Below, one piece after another: positions 14,301 to 21,573 of a stretch of 64,000 bases of DNA (position 1 is the stretch's first letter; each line of letters starts with the position of its first letter). This DNA comes from Catonia carolina (Eukaryota; Arthropoda; Insecta; Hemiptera; Achilidae). The stretch is from contig JAQMRL010000007.1 of assembly GCA_035578175.1 (NCBI GenBank), forward strand, positions 43,839,391 through 43,903,390, written 5' to 3'. The notes beneath the pieces were generated by a model that did no database searches, was not told the DNA's origin, and was given only the letters and a program-made list of their open reading frames with translations. The translations under genes were made by a program, and so were the position numbers.

Positions 14301-16526
14301 AATTTGGTAGGTTAAGATTTGTACTTTAATTTGTTATTTACCCCATCTTGCTATTTCTTTTTGTTCGTCTTCTACAAGCATGTGTGCATTACTTATCAGC
14401 CTACCCTCGTAAGTTCTATAAAAACAAATGCTAGGAACAGAAGTTGGGGGTTTTTAATTTTCAAAATTTTGATTACATAGTACACTTTTATCATAAAATG
14501 CATAATAATGCCACAATCTTAAAAAAATTCTTTTTCATTGATTTTATTGTAGAAAATACAGATTTTTTTTTAACGTCTGACTGTTCTGCAAATACTGCTA
14601 ATGCAGACGGTACATACAGATAAATCATTAAATGATACTAATATAAGCATTGTGGCAAAAAATTCTTGAAGAAAGAGTTGTAGGTTTTTCAATTCTCTAC
14701 AACTTTGATTATACATATGCTTTTGCCTAAAATCCATAATAAGGCATTTAGAATCTAAAAAAACACATTTTGTAAGAGCACAGCTACCACCCCAAGAATT
14801 TCAGTAAACGTGCCGCTTTAATAATCTTGTAGAACATAATGTAGTAACAGAGGTGATTTTGGAAAAAATTGTAGGCAGCGTATGAAGAAAATCACAGAAA
14901 AGTAAATAATGGCAAGAATAAACCACTATTACAACAAAAATGAAAACATATTGCTTATTATTATTAGCAAAAATCACTTCTGCACATAATAATGTATATT
15001 CATTTTTTCAGGCTGCAGATGCAGGCATCAATCAGAAAAAGTATCGCAAATTTGCAAAGAGTCAGATAGATTACATACTGGGAGATTCAGGAAGAAGTTT
15101 TGTCGTAGGTTATGGTGAAAACTACCCACAACAACCACATCATGCAGCTAGGTAACTGCAGCTGTCCATACGTTATCAATTGGTTTATTACAATGTGACT
15201 TTATTCTAGTTTGTTATTGCTTAAACTTTTGCAAGTGCTATGTCTTGGAACGCTGAATTATCAGAACCTACCTTAACAAGAATTATCAAAAAATGGGGTA
15301 TATTGAATTCCTTCTAATGAAACTTTTTATAAGGAAATTGATCCGATTATCAGCGTGATGAAGAAAAGGAGGATTTCCTACTTGTCCACATTTCAAGGAA
15401 TGATAGATTATTGAAATAACTGATCCTCAGAAACTTAAACAGGAAGATTATGGAAAGACACATAGAAGAGATTAAGAGGGATCTCAGTGAATTTGGACTG
15501 GCAATTGAAGACACATTTGACGAGAAAAAAATAAAAAGTACTCTCAAAAACATAGATTTTATTGGGGAAAAGCAGAAAGACGCACAGTGGAGGTTACAGA
15601 TGAGATATGAAAACAAAGGTCGAACCATCTCAAAGAGTACTGGCAAAACCGAAAGACTAGACCAGTACATTATCCGAAGAACACTAGAAATTGATTGGTT
15701 TAGTGGTCCAATGTGGCCTCAAAGTAAAAAAAAAGACTTAGTTACTTCATTACATTTGTTTTTTCACATCACCTTGTTACCCCACCTCTATCACATTTAA
15801 TATCGTACTTATAATGCTTTTCACAGTTGATGAACTCTGTTGTTGGACGCGTTTAGACCAATCAGAACGTTTACCAGCGTTGTCAGATTGTACAAATGGT
15901 TTTAATTGTTATTGAAAGACCACAAAAATGGCTGAGGAAATATATAACAGAGCTACGAAAGCCAGTATTGGCTAGCTATGAAATAGGTAGGGGGCAATGC
16001 ATTCGTTCAGAGCTCATCAGCCCTGAAAAATAGTATAGATAATTATTATGTACTAATATCATATTTGTGACCACTTTGGCAGTAAGACCTATTTTGTGAT
16101 TTGCATTTCACGAGGTAAAACTGTCAAAGTATTTAAGGAGTTCCTGTTAATTATTGGAGGATTTTATAATTTATATTTCCAAACTATTCTTCTACCAGAT
16201 GCTCAAGGATCAGAATTATGATAATGTTTTATTGAAATGTTTGCTAATTTCTGTTGTATAAACTTCACTTTTATTTGTTTCTTTTCAGTTCGTGTCCAGA
16301 CAGGCCAAAACAGTGTGGATGGGAATCATTCAATATAGATAAACCAAATCCTCAATTATTATTGGGTGCTCTTGTCAGTGGACCAGATGAGAATGATTTT
16401 TACAAAGATCAGCGTGAGGAATACATATACAATGAAGTGACACTGGACTATAATGCTGGATTTCAGTCAGCTGTTGCTGGTTTGCTCGATCTCCAGTTAC
16501 GACTTGAGTTAGAAGTTGATCGATAA
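2276..16526 (+). CDS. GH9 endo-beta-1,4-glucanase (cellulase), 7 exons, 5' partial
   Basis: Family GH9 enzymes hydrolyse internal beta-1,4-glucosidic bonds of cellulose by inversion and are usually secreted into saliva or gut. Coding exons are 2276-2371, 4871-5053, 7424-7601, 10027-10189, 11935-12099, 15012-15151 and 16289-16526. All junctions are GT..AG and join in frame without stops, giving 386 visible residues; termite GH9 proteins are near 450. The visible part opens in the AGDFVKFG motif, whose Asp is the catalytic base; the partner Asp just before it and the signal peptide must be in an upstream exon I did not find. Later blocks include [55 protein letters not shown] and the second GH9 signature ending NEV...DYNAG with the general acid Glu (codon 16434-16436). 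Odd: HHR is HHA and the usual W-D before G-V-Q is Y-N. The C-terminus is slightly longer than in termites. Family sure; exact substrate not. Confidence 0.93.
2443..2606. repeat. 165-bp direct repeat, copy 2
   Basis: Second copy of 1738-1900 with only a few differences, in the intron after exon a. No terminal inverted repeats or tRNA boxes recognised. Confidence 0.85.
2607..4870. other. GH9 intron a-b remainder, nothing recognised
   Basis: AT-rich with degenerate short ORFs only. A small perfect hairpin GTGCGAATAAATTCGCAC lies near 4193-4210. No family assigned. Confidence 0.5.
4871..5053 (+). CDS. GH9 exon b
   Basis: Acceptor TATTTAG ends at 4870; donor GTGAAT starts at 5054. Encodes [31 protein letters not shown] and RPAYKID blocks, all typical of animal GH9. 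Begins and ends inside glycine codons (phase 1 both sides). A trinucleotide-rich microsatellite begins about 20 bp after the donor. Confidence 0.93.
5071..5137. repeat. Trinucleotide-rich microsatellite (TAG/CAG type)
   Basis: Imperfect GTA/GCA triplet array a few bases after the exon b donor. It creates an artefactual Tyr/Cys-rich ORF on the - strand. Confidence 0.8.
5813..6482. mobile_element. Foldback/MITE element with ~55-bp inverted arms
   Basis: Left arm from about 5815 to 5873 (CATGGAGATGAAATGCTTCT...) is repeated inverted at about 6420-6480. The interior contains a 168-bp tandem duplication. Superfamily not assigned. Confidence 0.65.
6090..6392. repeat. Tandem duplication, 168-bp period
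   Basis: The unit beginning CATCCCTTAATATTATC at 6090 repeats at 6258 with high identity over about 135 bp. Confidence 0.85.
6479..6620. repeat. Dispersed repeat shared with 38590-38760
   Basis: A block with TAATTCATCACAGAGTAACA, an AACCAC segment and CTCAT...CAGA has a diverged match at 38620-38730 in the same order. Unknown family. Confidence 0.45.
7424..7601 (+). CDS. GH9 exon c
   Basis: Acceptor TTTGTTAG ends at 7423; donor GTGTGT starts at 7602. Encodes [19 protein letters not shown]... to ...AAQYYE. The DLAGETAAA block is a hallmark of animal GH9. The last codon (GA|G) is split with exon d. Confidence 0.92.
7811..7906. repeat. Exact 48-bp tandem duplication
   Basis: Two identical 48-bp units, 7811-7858 and 7859-7906, beginning ACCCTTTTCTACTTACC. 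Perfect identity implies a recent event. Adjoins a SINE head. Confidence 0.95.
7930..8075 (+). repeat. tRNA-derived SINE, partial
   Basis: B-box GGTTCGATTCCCGG with the following CAGGTGTGGCATTTTTTTC, as in family A, but a different body (CATCACTCAATAAAAAAA end) and A-rich tail. The A-box side is incomplete. Confidence 0.65.
8081..8304. mobile_element. MITE with ~55-bp terminal inverted repeats
   Basis: AGAAATTAATGTTCATACTA at 8081 is matched inverted at the right end (TAGTATGACCATTAATTTCT, to 8304); pairing continues about 55 bp. 224 bp in all. Superfamily not assigned. Confidence 0.8.
8692..8741. other. Nested perfect hairpin
   Basis: 10-bp arms CTCTAGGGGG (8692-8701) and CCCCCTAGAG (8732-8741) enclose a second small stem GTGG...CCAC (8701-8718). 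It is locally GC-rich inside an AT-rich intron. Confidence 0.5.
10027..10189 (+). CDS. GH9 exon d
   Basis: Acceptor TTTCCATAG ends at 10026; donor GTATTA starts at 10190. Encodes [20 protein letters not shown]... to ...NKKIAGVQ, same length as the termite segment as I recall it. The stretch before GVQ is unusual: the conserved Trp-Asp pair is replaced by Tyr-Asn (codons at 10163-10168) and the glycine-rich turn is lost. Ends in phase 0. Confidence 0.92.
10465..11170. mobile_element. PIF/Harbinger-like element with decayed MADF ORF
   Basis: Termini GGCCACAGCCAGACAGCAAG and, inverted at the right, GGCCACGACCAGACAGCAAG, agree at 27 of 30 positions. They are flanked by TTA at 10462-10464 and 11171-11173, the 3-bp duplication typical of PIF/Harbinger. 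706 bp, with no transposase; it retains a broken DNA-binding domain at 10711-10860. Confidence 0.75.
10711..10860 (+). pseudogene. MADF (Myb/SANT-like) domain remnant of a Harbinger element
   Basis: One frame reads [12 protein letters not shown], then YKRAIL, then [12 protein letters not shown] and [11 protein letters not shown], separated by three in-frame stops. The spacing LI.AV...L(W)D..DK..KNR....W..I...L fits the MADF domain that accompanies the transposase in autonomous Harbinger elements. Confidence 0.6.
11450..11893. mobile_element. CAGGG-type MITE, long copy
   Basis: Ends CAGGGTTGATGAG... and ...CTCATCAG form short inverted repeats. The left end has three tandem TTGATGAGTTTCACGG-like units. 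It shares long collinear segments with 15805-16043, e.g. TTTAGACCAATCAGAA and ATATATAACAGAGCTACGA. The CAGGG terminus suggests hAT, but no clear 8-bp duplication was found. Confidence 0.65.
11935..12099 (+). CDS. GH9 exon e
   Basis: Acceptor TTTTGCAG ends at 11934; donor GTAACT starts at 12100. Encodes [12 protein letters not shown]... then [11 protein letters not shown] and [12 protein letters not shown], matching the GH9 block usually written GTLRHAANAAF, with Cys in place of Arg. Phase 0 on both sides. Confidence 0.92.
12777..12805. other. Perfect 13-bp-arm hairpin
   Basis: AACTGGAGAACAT and its exact inverse separated by TTA. Loop-forming sequence in the GH9 intron; function not implied. 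Confidence 0.6.
13062..14409 (+). mobile_element. Apparently intact mariner transposon (DD34D)
   Basis: Perfect 43-bp terminal inverted repeats at 13062-13104 and 14367-14409, flanked by the TA duplication at 13060-13061 and 14410-14411. It is 1348 bp long and carries one full-length transposase. It lies in the GH9 intron between exons e and f, in sense orientation. Identical arms and an open ORF indicate recent insertion. The arms are longer than the roughly 28-30 bp common for mariner. Confidence 0.96.
13221..14294 (+). CDS. Mariner transposase, full length
   Basis: 357 codons from ATG at 13221 to TAA at 14292-14294, near the family norm of about 345-350. An upstream in-frame ATG at 13140 would add 27 residues, but 13221 fits mariner N-termini better. 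The N-terminal half is a paired helix-turn-helix DNA-binding region (about 1-115) with the RSGRP linker at 71-75. The mariner WVPxxL motif is WVPRRL (129-134). Catalytic Asp residues are D168 (TGDESW), D260 (QHDNARPH) and D295 (SPDLAPCDF), with exactly 34 residues between the last two. No stop or frameshift is present, so it could encode active enzyme that excises and reinserts the element at TA sites. Subfamily is not assigned. Confidence 0.95.
   Translation: MASCSGAMSMRIKQRAVIEFLTAEKVNPSEIYRRLKAVYCDDTVDRSTVNRWVIKFRDCQPGKALIVDKTRSGRPITASDDNRRKLIDDLIQNDRRITQQRIANQIGISKERVGFIIEQLGYRKICARWVPRRLTDENKQRRLECCEQLLKRYRDEGDDFLLNIVTGDESWVHHYDPEEKRQSAEYRHPHSPVVKKFKTQPSAKKILLTVFWDARRVYVTDYLERGATVNSAQYIQTLKHLRRRVCRVRGNLAPIILQHDNARPHTSRATGEALRNLKFQPILHPPYSPDLAPCDFYFFPLLKRDLKGNHYSSDNEVKAAIASWVRGKSEEFFSDGMKKLVKRWEKCVMLNGDYIEK
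14561..14612 (-). repeat. SINE family A 3'-end fragment
   Basis: Poly-T then TTAACGTCTGACTGTTCTGC and GCTAATGCAGACGG, inserted in the old repeat that also hosts the mariner. Confidence 0.7.
15012..15151 (+). CDS. GH9 exon f (signature 1 region)
   Basis: Acceptor TTTTTTCAG ends at 15011; donor GTAACT starts at 15152. Encodes [35 protein letters not shown] and QPHHAA. The GH9 signature 1 normally ends His-x-Arg; here it ends His-His-Ala (codons 15138-15146), so the substrate-binding Arg is missing while both His are kept. Confidence 0.93.
15330..15790 (+). pseudogene. Non-LTR retrotransposon 3'-end remnant
   Basis: Frames read [12 protein letters not shown], then after a frameshift [18 protein letters not shown] and WFSGPMWPQ. 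This is the C-terminal segment arrangement of the RT protein at 18580-19743 (IIRKKRISFLGHILRM, EVKKDMEEL, and a W-x-GPxWP-like end). Frameshifted and stopped. Confidence 0.55.
15805..16043. mobile_element. CAGGG-type MITE, short copy
   Basis: Second copy of the 11450-11893 element, shorter by about 200 bp of internal sequence, with its right end CTCATCAGCCCTG. Lies in the intron before exon g. Confidence 0.65.
16289..16526 (+). CDS. GH9 exon g (catalytic Glu, C-terminus)
   Basis: Acceptor TTTTCAG ends at 16288; TAA stop at 16524-16526. Encodes [28 protein letters not shown] and [18 protein letters not shown], satisfying GH9 signature 2 with the general acid Glu at 16434-16436. The tail [14 protein letters not shown] is longer and more charged than in termite enzymes. 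Confidence 0.94.
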
Positions 16527-16825
16527 TGAAATCGCTCAAAATTTTCCCAACTTTGAAAAGCAGTTAAATATATTAAGTGTGTGAATGATATCAAGTACAT
16601 CAACTCGTGTGCCACTTAATAGACAATTATTTTTCTAATTTATTTATGAAAAGACAAAATTATTGTGAAATGATAAGGACTTAAACTTTAAGACAATTAT
16701 CTGTATGTGGATGTGTGCATTTAAGCATTATTTTAAGTAAATTATTTGTAGCAGTTATAAAAAGTGTAACATTTCTTTTTTGTTCTTATGAGTTGTAAAA
16801 TATTTTTATTTTGTGATATTATATG

Positions 16826-16831
16826 ATTAAA
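16826..16831 (+). promoter_or_regulatory. Candidate polyadenylation signal ATTAAA for the GH9 gene
   Basis: ATTAAA about 300 nt after the stop codon in AT-rich 3' sequence. It is the commonest variant of the canonical hexamer, but AT-rich DNA yields such matches by chance. Confidence 0.3.
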
Positions 16832-17758
16832 TAGTGATTGACTTTTTTATAAAAACTTTTCTGAACAAATTTATATTGGTTCATTTCTGTACCTATCTGA
16901 TTTTGAGTTATGAAGAAAAATACTAGATGAACACTAGATTAACACAGTAGATGACAAACAAACCAACTGTTAACAAAGTAGGAGACAATTGATGCAGTGG
17001 TTGTAAACACTGACATCATTAAACTTTTAAGAGGAGTTGAGAGTTGTATGATACTTCATACTAATTTAAAAAACATTTTCTCAGCTTGTACTAAATAGAT
17101 TATGTTTTTGTGCCATTTTATTGCACCTTGATACACACTTTAACGTAAGAGTTTTGAAAATTTTGATTTTCAAAAATTTCTGGATTAGTTATAACACTTA
17201 AAATTTTTAGGCTGTTTACTTCTGTAAATTTTTTGAAAACAGACAATCTCATGTTAAAGTATATGTCTCAGCTAGACAAAAACATCCCTGAAAATTTAAT
17301 AATGTGTGATTGCTACTTTCTGAGTAATGTTCCTTTTGTGCTAGAAAAAAATAGATTTTCGGAGAATCGCAAAAGGAGAAGGTAATGAAACCTACTATAA
17401 AACATTCCAGCGTATTTGATCTTTTTGTGGAACAATTTGTAAAATAGTGCTGTGTAACCAGCACAACATAAAAAGCAAAATTTATTTTAATTTAAAAAAA
17501 AATTATGAATTTCAGCAAAAAGTTTAAAACTTTATAAAGACCAAAGTTGAAAAATCCATTCATCTACATTTTTTAATAAATTGTTTGAAATACAAAAAAA
17601 GGTTATATAATGATAAATTTTATATCAAATTACAGAGGAAACTTTGAAAATTTATATAAGTAATTAAAAAAAGTTAAATTTTTTTCCAACTCCTGACTTC
17701 CCTTTAACCCTTACAATCCCAAATTTTTAAACTTTATACAAAAGAATATGTGTACAGT
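16832..17758. other. Downstream of GH9: AT-rich, nothing recognised
   Basis: No long ORF, TIR pair or tRNA box seen. Confidence 0.5.
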
Positions 17759-17761
17759 ATT

Positions 17762-18033
17762 CAGATGAACTGCAGTCCCCTAGCCATGGGAGTGAGAGAA
17801 TGCATAACGCTCTCACTCGCACAACCCATATGCACCGTTACAATAACATTGTTTTTAATTTTACTCATTGTTGAGAGCAAGCATTTATGCATGCAGTAAA
17901 CTAACAACCAAGATAACGACTGTAGTATGTTTTCAGATTTGGATTACAACGGTAAAGACGTTTGAGCGCATGCGTAGTTATGTCACATATCTCCCTCTCA
18001 CTCGCTCGGCTATGGGACATTAGTTCGTCTGAT
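17762..18033. mobile_element. MITE, tandem copy 1
   Basis: Left end TCAGATGAACTGCAGTCCCC and right end ...TTAGTTCGTCTGA are imperfect inverted repeats of about 38 bp, including GGGAGTGAGAG / CTCTCACTCGC. Contains GAGCGCATGCGTAG. A second copy follows after about 15 bp. Confidence 0.8.
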
Positions 18034-18047
18034 ACCTATGCATTATT

Positions 18048-18328
18048 CAGATGAACTGAAGTCCCCTAGCCATGGGAGTGAAAGAATGCATAACGCTCTC
18101 ACTCATAACGCTTGCACAACCCATATGCGCCGTTCCAATAACATTGTCGTATAATTTTACTCATTGTTGTGAGCAAGCGTTTATGCATGCAGTAAACTAA
18201 CAAGCAAGATACAGACTGTAGTATGTTTTTAGATTTGCATTATATTGGTAAAGACCTTTTAGCGCATGCGTAGTTATGCCACATATCTCCCTCTCACTCG
18301 CTCGGCTATGGAACGTCAATTCATCTGA
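18048..18328. mobile_element. MITE, tandem copy 2
   Basis: Head-to-tail copy of 17762-18033, roughly 90 percent alike by eye, with the same inverted ends and a short insertion after CTCTCACTCATAACGC. Both copies are followed by TACCTAT. Confidence 0.8.
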
Positions 18329-18574
18329 TACCTATACATTGTTTCATACATTTTACTGATATTTAAGTGTAATAAAATCACTTTTATACCTTTAACCCTT
18401 TTGATAGGTAGCTCACAAAAAAGTGTTACATATACGCCGCATTAGGACTTGATGGTATGAAAGTTCCCAACAATAAGAATAAGTCAAATCATGTTCAGGT
18501 TTCCTAAATTAACTATATTCTCCTACTTAGATTTGTAGCAAAAAAATAAATATGATTTTAATATTAAAATATTA

Positions 18575-19780
18575 AAATATTGAGGAACTTTGGCTTACAC
18601 CCTAAATTGGTTAAAATGATTGAATTAACCCTGACTGAAACAAAATCGAAAGTAAAATTTAGGAGTGAAATATCGGGGCCATTCGAAGTTAAAACCAGAC
18701 TGAGGCAGGGGGATGGACTATCCCCACTTCTCTTCAACTGCGCATTGGAGTATATTATGCGCCAGTGGAACAAGGAAAATAAAGCTTATATCAAAGTTGG
18801 AAGAGAGATAAAAGTTAACTGCCTCGGTTTTGCCGACGATTTAGCACTATTATCCAAAAGCATAGAAGAAGCCAGGACACAGGTTGAAACTATAGAGAAA
18901 TACGCTGGGAAAATAGGACTAAAAATATCTTATGAAAAAACAAAAATAATGGTTCGAGATCCCCTGTGTGTAGACAACGTCAGAATTAACAATCAAAACG
19001 TGGAATTAGTTAGAAGTTTCTAATACCTGGGTGAAACAATAACGCACAACATTAAAGAAAAAATTAACTGGAAGGAAAGAACAAATAAATTAATCAAATC
19101 CGCCATAACCACTAGGAATATTTACAATAAGAAATGTATGTCCATCAACACAAAATTAAGACACTACAATACCGTGATACTTCCTGAAGTCCTGTATGCG
19201 AGTGAAACCCTGTTTGGTCCAACAAGAATAGGCGAAAAGGACAAAATCGAGAAAGTGGAGAGGCAAATAGCAAGAAGGTGTATTGGAAAATGGTCCCTTC
19301 AAGATGGTAGTTTCTATTTTGTACCAAACAAGGAAGTATATGAAACAATTGAGCCTTTAACCAGTATCATCAGGAAAAAAAGGATATCCTTCCTGGGACA
19401 TATATTGAGAATGGAGAATACAAGATTACTAAGAAGGATGACTGAGTTTTTCTGGCAAAAGAAGATGACACCAAACTGGATAAAGGAAGTCAAAAAGGAT
19501 ATGGAGGAACTAAACATCACAATAGCTGACCTCAAAACTAAGTCAGGGAGCTACAGGACATACAAACAGCGATCGGTTAAATTTAGGGAACAAATGAGGG
19601 TCAGGAAAGCCATGGTGATTTCGGACGCTGAGAGACTGAGAAGATCCGAAACATTGAAGAATTATTGGCGAAGAAGAGGAGAAGTACGGGAGCGACAACT
19701 GCGGGGGCGTTTTGGTGGAACATCTGAAAGAGCTAGACGTTGAAAGATTGAACTTAAGTGGTCCTTTGTGGCCATAAAAT
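18575..19780 (+). mobile_element. 5'-truncated non-LTR retrotransposon (RTE-like)
   Basis: Contains the reverse transcriptase C-terminal half and a short 3' tail running into an A-rich end (AAAATAAAAATAAAAAAAA). The 5' part (endonuclease, RT fingers) is absent, as expected from incomplete target-primed reverse transcription. Confidence 0.85.
18580..19743 (+). pseudogene. Reverse transcriptase of an RTE-like LINE, one in-frame stop
   Basis: A single frame runs 18580-19743, broken only by TAA at 19021-19023, where CAA would restore the usual F-Q-YLG. Visible motifs: RLRQGDGLSPLLFN (RT motif B), GFADDLALL (palm catalytic FADD, about 18827-18849), GLKISYEKTK, YLGETI, LPEVLYASETL, and FLGHILRM in the C-terminal region. 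This enzyme normally reverse transcribes the element RNA at a nicked target. It lacks the N-terminal endonuclease and is inactive. Nearest match by memory is insect 'endonuclease-reverse transcriptase' of the RTE clade. Confidence 0.85.
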
Positions 19781-19980
19781 AAAAATAAAAAAAAGTCATT
19801 ATTTAAGACTTAAAAAAATTTGCAATTAAAAAATATTGTTAAAATGGATAAAATCACTTTTTACAAACTGTCTTAAAGATATACTTTTACATACATACAA
19901 CATATTCGATGAAATGTTACTTTATTTTAGTAAATGAATACAAGTATCTAAAACCAAAATTAACTGTAAAAAGAAACTAA

Positions 19981-20060
19981 TGGTTGCCTCTGTGGCGCAA
20001 TGGTCAGTATACTACACTGCAAAATGGAAGTCTCAGGTTCGAATCCTGGCTAGGAGACAA
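19981..20060 (+). repeat. tRNA-like SINE head (tRNA-Arg-like)
   Basis: CTCTGTGGCGCAATGG resembles the 5' half of insect tRNA-Arg, and CAGGTTCGAATCCTG forms a perfect T arm. The acceptor and anticodon stems pair poorly, so this is judged a tRNA-derived SINE or pseudo-tRNA rather than a functional tRNA. Confidence 0.55.
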
Positions 20061-20491
20061 AACATTATTACACTTCACACCCAGCGTTCTTTAATCCAAG
20101 GTTGTCTCTTAACATCTAAAATTTTGAGGTCTGTTATTTCAGTCCAATATGACTTCTATGTCACACTGGGTTAGAAAGAGTTAATGGATGTACTAAAATT
20201 AATACTAGAAAATAAGCCTACTCAGTGTTTTTTTTTAATGATATGCAACATTATGCCACACCGGCACCTAATTTTAGAAAACATTAAAAATAATTGCTCT
20301 GATTATATTAATAGTTCATACAAAAAATTTTGTTTGACACAGAAAACCATCATCTTAATTTTCTACAAAAATTATACTGGGCTTACAAATAATAAATTTT
20401 TTATCCCTGTATCTGACACTGGCTGTTTTTCATCTAACACTAGGAATTTGGCAGCCCTCTCTTTCCTCTCCAGTAGCTCAGTAAATCTGTT

Positions 20492-20664
20492 GGCCAGCCT
20501 GTTAGCATAGTGGTTAATGCAACTGGCTTTTACATCAGGGTCCCGGGTTTGATTTCCAGTCAGGTCTACCATTTTTTCATCACTCAGTTTCATAGATCAT
20601 CATTCTCCACCATCTGCATTAGCAGAAATTGCAAAACATTCAAACGTAAAACAAAAACAAAAAT
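20492..20664 (+). repeat. tRNA-derived SINE, family A, with 12-bp target duplication
   Basis: Complete copy from GGCCAGCCTGTTAGCATAG to the A-rich tail. AGTAAATCTGTT is duplicated at 20480-20491 and 20665-20676, direct evidence of retroposition. B-box is GGTTTGATTTCC. Confidence 0.9.
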
Positions 20665-21020
20665 AGTAAATCTGTTAAATAAACCATCACATTGACAGTA
20701 CCTAGTTACCAGATGTGTTGAGCTGTAAATAATTATCAAGTATCTAAGTATGTGTTTTAGTGCCAGTCCTCCAGACTTTTATTGTCTAACTTTCCTTATT
20801 GTCAGTCAATGAATGGATACAGTAACTCTTGTATGTAAATAAAATTAAAATAATTACTGTCACATCAATCATCTACCCAAGAGCTGTTTTGAATCTGTAC
20901 AAGTTTCATCAAGTCAAATAAGACGTAGTCAGCTTGCCATCCATTGGTGAAGGCCTACTTGGCCCAAAAATGAATTACCAACAGTCAACTTCACAGACAA
21001 TTCAATAACTCAGTCAGTTA

Positions 21021-21571
21021 CAGTAGAATCTCAGTAGTCCGGCCTGTTCGGGACCGAGAGGGTGCCGGATCACTGAAAATGCCGGATTACTGGATTTGTT
21101 GGAATTTTTGAACTATGAATTATAAATTTAAACAAAAAATGAATATGCATTGATTCCTCTATGATTTTAAATTAAAAAAACTAATGAAAAAAGGTTTGCT
21201 GAGTACTTCTGTAGTCATTGTACTAAACATAATTATCAGCTATTGACATCGCCTAGTACAGTGTAGGGGTGCTCGAGTTCTGAGAATTACGTTTCGTTGT
21301 CACTTCAGCATGAAGTATAGAGTATGACCCAGTTCTGGGTTTTGGATAAAAGGCCTAAAATTATTCCATTTAACAATAATTAAGGTCTGCTTATTCATTT
21401 CACATCCTAAACATACATGTTATATTAAGTCCGCCGTAATTAGGTCGAGTTGATTTTCCAAATTCAATTTAAATCTTTTACCAAAATCTATCCTGGGTGA
21501 GGTTTCATACTTTTAGACCTAATATTTTAAGTGCCGGACTACTGCACGGCCGGACTACCGAGATTCTACTG
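21021..21571. mobile_element. pogo/Tigger-like MITE with TA duplication
   Basis: Inverted ends CAGTAGAATCTCAGTAGTCC and ...GGACTACCGAGATTCTACTG, flanked by TA at 21019-21020 and 21572-21573. 551 bp without an intact ORF. Confidence 0.88.
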
Positions 21572-21573
21572 TA

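Larger units (their letters stand above)
12955..14935 (-). repeat. Old copy of the ~960-bp microsatellite-bearing repeat, split by mariner
   Basis: 12955-13061 and 14411-14935 together match, with divergence, the copy at 35073-35720 in the same order. The mariner sits exactly between them. A SINE 3'-end fragment (14561-14612) is also inserted. The GT/CA-rich end of the repeat is missing here. Confidence 0.7.

Noticed and set aside
19981..20060. Functional tRNA-Arg gene
   Set aside because: The T arm is perfect, but acceptor and anticodon stems pair poorly and a SINE-like tail follows; kept only as a tRNA-like SINE head.
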